Under the pieces are notes generated by a model. The model did not search any database, had not been told where the DNA came from, and saw only the letters and a program-made list of their open reading frames with translations. Positions 57,298 to 64,000 of a stretch of 64,000 nt of DNA are shown here, one piece after another (the stretch's first letter is position 1; each line of letters begins with the position of its first letter). The stretch spans positions 1 through 64,000 of the forward strand of contig CAYONP010000006.1 in NCBI GenBank assembly GCA_964405335.1, read 5' to 3'. The translations under genes and the position numbers were made by a program. This DNA is from CAYONP01 sp964405335 (GTDB lineage: Bacteria; Armatimonadota; UBA10988).

Positions 57298-60200
57298 ATG
57301 CCGCCTCGAACCGGATGGTTGGGTATGTGGTCCATGCTGCTCCTCACACCGCTGCTGGCCGCGCCGCGGGCGGTGCTTCAGTTGCCGTTCGACGGCGACC
57401 TGGCCGACGCCGCCGGGCTTGGGCATGATGCCTTCCTGGCCGAGGCCGCGTTTGCCGACGGCCACGCCGGGCAGGGGCTGCGCCTGGCCGGCCGGCCGGC
57501 GACCGTCGCCGACGCGGCCGAGCTGCGCCTGGCACCGGGCCTGCGGATCGAGGGTTGGGTGCGGTTCGAGTCGTCGCCGGCCGGCAAGTTCATCGCGACC
57601 AAGGAGCGTGAGTACATGCTCCGCGTCGACTCGGCCGGCGAAGGCGGGCAGTTCTCGTTCTTCGTCTTCCTCGACGGCTGGGAGCCGCGCGTCCGCTCGA
57701 CCGTCGTGCCGCGGCCGGGCGAGTGGTACCACTGGGTCGCCGCCTGGGACGGCGACGAGATCACGCTCGAGGTCAACGGCGAGCGGGCCGGCCTGCCCCG
57801 CGCCGGCCGGCCGACGACGGCCGGCGCGCCACTCGAGTTCGGGCCGTTCGACGGCGTGCTCGACGAGGTCACGCTGACCAACCCGGCGGCGGGCGAGAGC
57901 GGCGTGGCGCACTGGCCGTTCGACGACGACCTGCGCGACACGACCGGCCGCGGGCACGACCTGACCGCGCCGGCAGCGAGCTTCGTCGACGGTCGCGTCG
58001 GCCGGGCGGTCGAGCTGGGCCGGGCGCTGAGCGTGCCCGACCACGAAGACCTGCGCCTGGCCGCCGGGCTGCGCATCGATTGTACCGTGCGGTTCGACGA
58101 GCTGCCCACCGGCTACGGCTATCTGGCGATGAAGGACGGCGAGTACCAGCTCCGGGTAGACTCGCAGGCCGAGGGTGGGCGGTTCTCGTTCTTTGTCAAC
58201 CTCGACGGCTGGGAGCCGCGGGTGCAGTCGACCGTCCGCGCCGAGGTCGGCGTCTGGTACCGGCTGAGCGCCCGCTGGGACGGGCAGGCGCTGACTCTTG
58301 AGGTGAACGGCCAGCGGAGCCGGACGCTGCGCTCGGGCCTGCCCCGGCCGGGCGACCGGCCGCTGGTCCTCGGCCCGCTGGCCGCGCGGCTCGACGACCT
58401 GCGGATCGAGAACCCGCGACTGCCCGTGCTACGCCTGAGCGCCCTGCACCAGGACGAAACGCTGCTGCTGGCCGGGCGGCCCGAGCGGCTGTCCGGCATG
58501 GTCGAGAACCTCGGTTCGCCGGCCGAGGCGGCCACGGCGACGCTGCTGGCCGGGCCCGGCGTAACCTGCCTGAGCCCGCTGGAGATTGCGCTCGGCGAGC
58601 TGGCCGCGGGTGAGTCGAAGCCGGTCGAGTGGACCGTTCAGGCGGCCGAATCGGTGAGCAGCGGCGTGCTGGTGCAACTGGCCGCCGGCGATCATCGGCC
58701 GCCGCCGTACGGTCGCATCCTCGCCTTCCTCGCCTCGGACCAGCCTAATCCGCCGCGACCGGCCGGGCTCGACAACCCGGCGGCCACCTGGTACATCGAC
58801 GGCCTGGCGGGTGACAACGCGCGGGCCGGCACCTCGCCCGAGACGGCCTGGCGCGACTTCACGCCGATCAACGGCCGGACTCTCGGTCCGGGCGAGCGCC
58901 TGCTCCTCCGCCGAGGCAGCGTGTTCGACCAGGAGCTTCAGCTCACCGCCACCGCGACGGCCGACCGCTGGGCCGAGCTCGGCGCCTATGGCGAGGGCGC
59001 GCGGCCGATCCTGCGCCGCAACTGGGACCTCGGCGAGCGCTGCGCGCTGGTGCGCGACCCCGACAATCTGCTCATCCGCGGCCTGGTCTTCGCCTATGCC
59101 GGCAAGGGGCTGGTGGTGCAGTACACCGCCGCCGGCCACGCCGGATTGGTGATCGAAGACTGCCTGGCGCACCATATCGAGGGGCTCTATCGCCCGAACG
59201 CGCACGGCATCCCCGAGTGGCGCGACCGTGGCGGGGCGCCGGGCGACAGCCTCAACAGCTCGGCCGGCATCGCGGTCATCGGCGCGGCGCCGAAGGACGT
59301 GCTGATCCGTGACTGCGAGACGTTCCAGTGCTCGTGGGGCTACTTCGTCCAGGGCGACAACGTGACCGTCGACCGCGTTTATTGTCACGACAACCATGCG
59401 CACAACACGTCGCCACACCCGGCCATGGTCGCGGTGCGGCGGTCGTTCCTGATCAACAGCCTGTTCGACGCCTCCGGCTGGCACGCCTCAGCCGGCACGA
59501 TGGGGATCATGCTGGTCGGCATCGAGGGGCTGGTGATCCGCAACTGCACCTTCCGCAACCAGCCCGATTCGGGCAGCCACGACGAGGGCGGGATCGACTT
59601 CGAGAACAGCGGCAACGGCTGTCTGATCGATCGCTGCACCTTCGAGCACAACGCCGGCGCGGCGATTGAGGTGCTCGGCCTGCAGACGCCGCAGCCGCGC
59701 AACCTCGAAATCACCGGCTCGCGGTTCATCGAGAACAACCTGGCCAACAAGCTCGGCCCGGCCGAGATTTTCATCTGGGGCCGGTCGACCAGCCCGGACG
59801 TCTGCTGCAGCACCGGCGAGATTTGGGGCAACGGTTACGTCACCGTGCCCGGGGTCGAGTTCTACCTCAACGAGGCGCCCGAGCTGACCTCCTGGCGGCT
59901 GCGCGACAACACCCGCTATGACAGCCCCGAGGCGCTGCGCCGCGCCATGCCGCTGAACGACCCGCCCGCCGCCGACGCCGGACCGGACCGCTACAGCGAC
60001 ACGGCGGCGGTGCGGCTGGCCGGCCGGGTGAGCGACGAGGGCGCGGTGACCGTGCGCTGGGAGGTGCTCGAAGGGCCGGGCCCGGTGCGGTTCGACCCGC
60101 CCGACGCGGCTGAGACCAGCGCCGAGCTGCCGCTGCCGGGCGATTACCTGCTCCGTCTGGTGGCCGACGACGGCGAGCTGTGGCACAGCGACCTGGTCGC

Positions 60201-60726
60201 CGTCCACCGGCTGCCCGCCGGCTCGAGCACGGCCGCCGCCTGGGAGTTCAACACGCCGCTGGACAAAGAAGGCTGGAGCGAGGCCGATCTGGGCACCGTT
60301 GCCCGCGACTGGCCCGACCAGCAGTGGCCGACGCACTCGGAGCCGGTGCAGCACGTCGCTGGCGGGTTCTACCTCGTGGCCGTCGAGGAGAGCGCCGGCG
60401 CACACCTGCTTTCACCCGACGACCTCGGCCTCGATCTGGCCACCGCGCCGTCGCTGCGGCTGCGGATGATGATCCACACCCCGGCGACGCAGATGCGGCT
60501 GAGCTTCGTCACCGAGGCCGACCCGACCTGGTCGGCGGCGAAGTCGATCGCGTTCGAGGTGACGCCGAACGACCCGGCGCCGCGGGTCTACGACCTCGAC
60601 CTGTCGGGCCTCGGAACCTGGACCGGGCGGCTCAAGCGCCTGCGCCTCCAGCTGGCCACCGGCGAACCGCTGACCGGCACGGTGCGGATCGACTACCTCT
60701 GGCTCGGCCGGCTGGCCGGGCGGTGA
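57298..60726 (+). CDS. Giant secreted protein: two LamG domains, parallel beta-helix, PKD-like and CBM-like domains
   Basis: 1142 residues from ATG 57298 (ATG 57325 also fits), with signal peptide (MWSMLLLTPLLAAPRAV). Two laminin-G/concanavalin-like modules (about 25-195 and 200-375) share FSFFVxLDGWEPRVxSTV and LTLEVNGxR, a clear duplication. A CARDB-like segment follows (about 380-470), then a right-handed beta-helix (about 490-860; VIGAAPKDVLIRDCETFQCS, GLVIRNCTFRNQPDSG, NLEITGSRFIENN). A PKD-like repeat (AAVRLAGRVSDEGAVTVRWE near 905) and a C-terminal jelly roll (about 970-1142) end it. Probably a polysaccharide-binding or lyase-like surface protein. Convergent with the GH2 gene. Confidence 0.82.
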   Translation: MPPRTGWLGMWSMLLLTPLLAAPRAVLQLPFDGDLADAAGLGHDAFLAEAAFADGHAGQGLRLAGRPATVADAAELRLAPGLRIEGWVRFESSPAGKFIATKEREYMLRVDSAGEGGQFSFFVFLDGWEPRVRSTVVPRPGEWYHWVAAWDGDEITLEVNGERAGLPRAGRPTTAGAPLEFGPFDGVLDEVTLTNPAAGESGVAHWPFDDDLRDTTGRGHDLTAPAASFVDGRVGRAVELGRALSVPDHEDLRLAAGLRIDCTVRFDELPTGYGYLAMKDGEYQLRVDSQAEGGRFSFFVNLDGWEPRVQSTVRAEVGVWYRLSARWDGQALTLEVNGQRSRTLRSGLPRPGDRPLVLGPLAARLDDLRIENPRLPVLRLSALHQDETLLLAGRPERLSGMVENLGSPAEAATATLLAGPGVTCLSPLEIALGELAAGESKPVEWTVQAAESVSSGVLVQLAAGDHRPPPYGRILAFLASDQPNPPRPAGLDNPAATWYIDGLAGDNARAGTSPETAWRDFTPINGRTLGPGERLLLRRGSVFDQELQLTATATADRWAELGAYGEGARPILRRNWDLGERCALVRDPDNLLIRGLVFAYAGKGLVVQYTAAGHAGLVIEDCLAHHIEGLYRPNAHGIPEWRDRGGAPGDSLNSSAGIAVIGAAPKDVLIRDCETFQCSWGYFVQGDNVTVDRVYCHDNHAHNTSPHPAMVAVRRSFLINSLFDASGWHASAGTMGIMLVGIEGLVIRNCTFRNQPDSGSHDEGGIDFENSGNGCLIDRCTFEHNAGAAIEVLGLQTPQPRNLEITGSRFIENNLANKLGPAEIFIWGRSTSPDVCCSTGEIWGNGYVTVPGVEFYLNEAPELTSWRLRDNTRYDSPEALRRAMPLNDPPAADAGPDRYSDTAAVRLAGRVSDEGAVTVRWEVLEGPGPVRFDPPDAAETSAELPLPGDYLLRLVADDGELWHSDLVAVHRLPAGSSTAAAWEFNTPLDKEGWSEADLGTVARDWPDQQWPTHSEPVQHVAGGFYLVAVEESAGAHLLSPDDLGLDLATAPSLRLRMMIHTPATQMRLSFVTEADPTWSAAKSIAFEVTPNDPAPRVYDLDLSGLGTWTGRLKRLRLQLATGEPLTGTVRIDYLWLGRLAGR

Positions 60727-60727
60727 G

Positions 60728-60762
60728 GTCCGCGTCGACCGGGACAGTCGACCTACGCGGAC
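60728..60762. terminator. Bidirectional hairpin
   Basis: GTCCGCGT pairs with ACGCGGAC (8 bp) and inside it CGAC pairs with GTCG, with a 4-base bulge. It spans the 26-bp gap between two convergent genes and the last codons of the GH2-like gene. Confidence 0.5.
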
Positions 60763-63700
60763 GGATCGAGCCGGACCACGAAGCTCCCCTCGAGCCGGTC
60801 GCCAGCCCGCACCACGATCGGCCCCATGCGGCAGTCGCTGATCAGGTGCTGCCAGACGCCGTCGGGCGCCAGGCAGGCGCGGGCGTGGCGATCGGCGGCG
60901 GCGAGTAGCGTCACGCCGCCCGACGGGCCGCTCAGCCCGGCCTCGTAGACGCAGAACTTGGTTCCCCGGAAGTCGTTGGTGCCCAGCTCGGTCTGATCGA
61001 GCGCCCACGGCCAGTCGGGCCGACGCCAGTCGGGCTGGTCGGGTAGCGAGGCATTGCGGCGGGCGCGCGCCGTGCCCTCGGGGCGGCCGATGTCGTCGTC
61101 GGGCAGGGTGCCCCACTCGCTCCAGCGGCGCCAGCGCAGAGTGTCGCAGTCGGGCCGGAGCAGCAACTTGAGCCCGATCTCGCGGGCGTCCAGGTCGGGT
61201 CCGTCGTACTGGTAGTCGTAGCTCACCTGCCCGACGCCGTCGCGGTCGAGTCGCCAGGTCACCTGCCCGGCGAACTGGTCGTACCGGTCGCGCACGGTCA
61301 CCTCGACGCAGCCGTCGCGGTCGGTGACCTCGATCGCCTCGATCTGCCGGGTGGCCTCATCGGGTAGCAGCGCATAGGGCGGCGCGCTGGGGATCAGGTC
61401 GCCGTGGTCGTAGCGTGAGACGTGCAATCGCGGCCAGGCCGACAGCGGCCCGGCCGTCGGCGTGATGGTCCCCGCGGCACGGTCCCAGACCAGCTCGAAG
61501 CCGCTGCCGGCGAGGATGGTGAGCGAGCCGTCGTCACGCCGCGCGGGCGGCCCGGCCGAGGGCTGCGGCAGCGGGGCGGCGGGCGGCTCGCCGAGCGGCA
61601 CGAGCAGCTCGGTAACCGGCTCGCCGTCGCGGCCGAATACCCGCAGCTCGCCGCGCTCGCCGGGCGCCAGCGGCAGCTCGATGGTCCCGGTGCGGCCGGG
61701 TGCCAGGGCCACGGTCGGCCGCGAGCGATGCTCGCCGACGCGCCACTCGAGCCGCAGCTCGGCCAGGTCGGTGAAGCTGTAGCGGTTCTCGACCGGCAGC
61801 CGCAGCACGGCTTGTCCGGCTCGCACCGCGGGCGAGCGGTCGGGGAACCAGACCGGGCTGAAGATCTGGCGGGCCTGGTGGAACTCGGGTTTCGGCCGGC
61901 GCCAGGCATCGACCAGTCCCCAGAAGCCGTGGTGCCAGGCATAGCCGGCGTGGCTGCCGTCGGTGAACCAGAAGGCGTCGTCGATGAACGCCCAGATGGC
62001 CCCGCCGGCGACCCGGTCGGAGTGAACGATGCTACTCCAGGTGCCGGGCAGCGAGCCGGGCAGCAGGCCGGGCCCGCCGTAGCTCTGCGCGGCGTGGCGG
62101 GCCCAGGCCGAGTCGGGCTCGGCCTGCCCGTGACCCCACAGCTCGCGCAGGCCGGGGTTGACGCGTACGTCGGTCTGCTCGTGGCAGACGGGGAACATGT
62201 ACTCGCCGAGCAGCAGCGGCCGCGGGTCGTCGGGCAGCAGGTCGTCGTAAGGATAGCCGGGATAGTGCAGGTTGGCCAGCTCGACCGCGCGCGACTCCTC
62301 GTACCGGCCGAAGGCGTGGTTGAAGGTCGTCGGCCGGCTCGGGTCGAGTTCGCGGGCGAGCCGGTGCGACAGCTCGAAGACCGGGTTGAACGACGACTCG
62401 TTGGCCAGCGACCAGAGCAGCACCGACGGATGGTCGGCGCAGGCGTCGATCATCGCCGCGGTGGCGTCGAGCACCTCGTCGACGTACTCGAGCTGGTCGG
62501 TCGGCGAGACCCAGCAGTAGGGCGCCTCGACCTCGACGTAGAGCCCGAGCCGGTCGGCCGCGTCGAGCAGCTCCTCGGTCGGCGGGTAGTGCGAGGTGCG
62601 CAGGTAGTTGAGGTTGGCGCCGCGGAACAGGCGCACATCGCGGTCGGCCCAGTCGGCGGTAGCCGCCCGGCCGGTCTGCGGGTCGATCTCGTGGTGACAG
62701 GCGCCGGCCAGCTTGATCCGCTCGCCGTTGAGATAGAGCTGCCGCTCGCGGATCTCGATCCGGGTGAAGCCGATCCGCCGCTCGACCCGCTCAAGCAGGC
62801 GGTCACCCTGTCGCAGCTCGAGCCGGAGCGTGTAGCGGTGCGGCTTCTCGGCGCTCCAGGCGCGCACCGCCGGCACCTCGAGGCGGACCGGCTCGCTGGC
62901 GGCGGCGGTCCGGGTCAGTGGCTCGGTCAGGCCGCCGCCGGTCAGCGTGGCGGTCAGGCTGGGCACTTCGCCGGCGGCGCCGGCTAGCTCGGCCGTGACG
63001 CTCAGTTGCCCGGTCCGGTACGATTCGTCGAGTCCCGCGACGACGCACAGCGAGCGCAGATGAGTCGCCGGCAGGGCGATCAGCCGCACCTTGCGCGGGA
63101 TGCCGCCGAGATTGTGAAACGCGTACTGGCTGGCCACCGACAGCCGCTCGGCCGGCGTGTCGACCAGCAGTTCGAGATCGAGTCGATTGACCTCGCCGGG
63201 CCGCGCCGCGTCGGTGACGTCGAGCTCGACGGGCAGGAACAGCCGGCCGCTCTCGCCGATCGGGTGGCCGTTGAGCCAGTATCTCGCCGAGCCGTGGACC
63301 GCGTCGAAGCGGAGGATCAGCCGCTGCCCGGCCCACTCGGCCGGCGGGGTGAAGGTTGTCGCGACAGCGATCGGCTGGTCGCGGGCAAAGCCGTAGCCCT
63401 GCTGCCGGAACTGGCCCGGCACGGTGAACGGCCGCCACGCCGGATCGGTCAGCGACAGGCCGCGCGCCTGCTCCGGCGGCGTCGCGGTCACCCGCCAGCG
63501 ACCGTCGAGACCGACCACGCAGGACTCCAGCCCGCCCACTTCGCTCGGCACCGGGCGGAACCGCGGCGGCCTGAACCGCACGCCGCGTACCGGCACCTCG
63601 ACGGTGGCCGAGCGGCCGTCGGCCACGGCGGCCAGCGTCGCCTCGGCCGCGTCGGGCAGGCCCTCGAGCAGCTCGGGCTCGAAAGTGAACCGGCCATCGG

Positions 63701-64000
63701 CGTCGGATTGGGTGGCCGCCAGCCGTTCGGTGCCGGCGCGCAGCTCGATCGCCGCGCCGGCCACCGGCTCGCAGGCCAGGTCGAGCACCTGGCCGGCGAT
63801 GCCGACATATGGAGCGGGCGAGGCCAGCAGGCGCAGCACCGGCGGCGAGGGCAGCGGAGCCCACAGCTCGACCGCCGAGACGACCACGTTGACCGGCCCT
63901 TCGAGGCGGCAGCTCAGGCGCAGGCGGCCTTCGTCGAACGCCTCTGCGGGCAGGCGGAAGAGCAGTCGCGCGACGCCGCCACGGGGCAACGCATACGGGC
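60753..64000 (-). CDS. GH2-family beta-galactosidase/glucuronidase-like protein, N-terminus beyond the window
   Basis: At least 1081 residues; the frame is still open at 64000, so the start is missing. The visible part begins in a beta-rich region with a carboxypeptidase-regulatory-like module (VAGAAIELRAGTERLAATQS). The sugar-binding jelly roll (RYWLNGHPIGESGRLFLPVE) and Ig-like domain (ERRIGFTRIEIRERQLYLNG) follow. The barrel has the GH2 signature RTSHYPPTEELLDAADRLGL, acid/base Glu in LLWSLANESSFNPV and a likely nucleophile Glu in LLLGEYMFPVCHE. C-terminal beta domains complete it. It acts on beta-linked sugars, probably outside the cytoplasm, but the exact sugar is unknown. Confidence 0.85.
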   Translation of the reverse strand, partial: PYALPRGGVARLLFRLPAEAFDEGRLRLSCRLEGPVNVVVSAVELWAPLPSPPVLRLLASPAPYVGIAGQVLDLACEPVAGAAIELRAGTERLAATQSDADGRFTFEPELLEGLPDAAEATLAAVADGRSATVEVPVRGVRFRPPRFRPVPSEVGGLESCVVGLDGRWRVTATPPEQARGLSLTDPAWRPFTVPGQFRQQGYGFARDQPIAVATTFTPPAEWAGQRLILRFDAVHGSARYWLNGHPIGESGRLFLPVELDVTDAARPGEVNRLDLELLVDTPAERLSVASQYAFHNLGGIPRKVRLIALPATHLRSLCVVAGLDESYRTGQLSVTAELAGAAGEVPSLTATLTGGGLTEPLTRTAAASEPVRLEVPAVRAWSAEKPHRYTLRLELRQGDRLLERVERRIGFTRIEIRERQLYLNGERIKLAGACHHEIDPQTGRAATADWADRDVRLFRGANLNYLRTSHYPPTEELLDAADRLGLYVEVEAPYCWVSPTDQLEYVDEVLDATAAMIDACADHPSVLLWSLANESSFNPVFELSHRLARELDPSRPTTFNHAFGRYEESRAVELANLHYPGYPYDDLLPDDPRPLLLGEYMFPVCHEQTDVRVNPGLRELWGHGQAEPDSAWARHAAQSYGGPGLLPGSLPGTWSSIVHSDRVAGGAIWAFIDDAFWFTDGSHAGYAWHHGFWGLVDAWRRPKPEFHQARQIFSPVWFPDRSPAVRAGQAVLRLPVENRYSFTDLAELRLEWRVGEHRSRPTVALAPGRTGTIELPLAPGERGELRVFGRDGEPVTELLVPLGEPPAAPLPQPSAGPPARRDDGSLTILAGSGFELVWDRAAGTITPTAGPLSAWPRLHVSRYDHGDLIPSAPPYALLPDEATRQIEAIEVTDRDGCVEVTVRDRYDQFAGQVTWRLDRDGVGQVSYDYQYDGPDLDAREIGLKLLLRPDCDTLRWRRWSEWGTLPDDDIGRPEGTARARRNASLPDQPDWRRPDWPWALDQTELGTNDFRGTKFCVYEAGLSGPSGGVTLLAAADRHARACLAPDGVWQHLISDCRMGPIVVRAGDRLEGSFVVRLDPSA

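Overview
The window is 64 kb of very GC-rich bacterial chromosome, densely coded on both strands, with about 42 protein genes and one tRNA. The gene content suggests an environmental, carbohydrate-feeding bacterium of the Planctomycetota / Verrucomicrobiota / Armatimonadota / Hydrogenedentota kind. Evidence for this is a DUF6785-type membrane protein, a DUF1800-DUF1501 pair, two PEP-CTERM surface proteins, a sulfatase, a Gfo/Idh/MocA oxidoreductase beside a ThuA-isomerase fusion, and very large secreted glycosidases. This placement is an inference from families, not from a marker gene. Nothing indicates a phage, plasmid or integrative element.

Layout. 0.2-3.6 kb: DUF6785 membrane protein overlapping a methyltransferase, then a convergent MarR regulator. 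3.8-9.4 kb (minus): MrfA-like helicase, LarA-like racemase and a secreted protein in one run. 9.5-12.3 kb (plus): a secreted zinc-peptidase-like protein coupled to a serine hydrolase fused to a glutaminase-like domain. 12.5-20.5 kb: a hybrid sensor kinase, an NAD(P)-binding epimerase with a membrane-anchored helical protein, a PAS/GAF sensor kinase, two related membrane proteins with winged-helix repeats, and an esterase. 20.7-29.7 kb: a Tat-exported beta-helix protein, two PEP-CTERM proteins, uridine kinase, a glycosyltransferase, a methyltransferase, an enolase-superfamily enzyme, a Nudix hydrolase and a pentapeptide-repeat protein. 29.8-33.3 kb: a tRNA with anticodon CAU and the methionine operon metY-metX-metW. 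33.6-39.6 kb: DUF1800, DUF1501 and a GH36-like glycosidase. 39.7-46.1 kb: a MoeB/ThiF-rhodanese fusion, then (minus) a PQQ-propeller protein, dprA and topA. 46.3-50.0 kb: a GH-A-clan glycosidase and an unknown gene. 50.0-57.1 kb (minus): sulfatase, ThuA-isomerase fusion, oxidoreductase, HEAT-repeat protein. 57.3-64 kb: a LamG/beta-helix protein and a GH2 beta-galactosidase-like protein cut by the window end.

How the genes work together. The carbohydrate genes form two blocks (36-39 kb and 46-64 kb) suited to taking apart complex, probably sulfated, polysaccharides and handling keto-sugar intermediates inside the cell. The metYXW operon makes homocysteine from homoserine. Several intergenic regions carry readable sigma-70-type promoters (TTGACA/G, 17-18 bp spacer, -10 box), including an exact TTGACA-N18-TATAAT before the propeller-dprA-topA run.

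The most unusual aspect is the number of small palindromic repeat families with no transposase in the window: a 126-bp triple-hairpin element (two copies), a 92-bp double-hairpin element (two copies), elements ending in GGGTCAGGTCC/GGACCTGACCC (two), a near-perfect 21-bp inverted repeat, a 96-bp tandem array and a palindrome array. One 126-bp copy is flanked by an exact 23-bp duplication of the end of metW and has replaced that gene's C-terminus. One 92-bp copy lies in frame inside the leader of the oxidoreductase.
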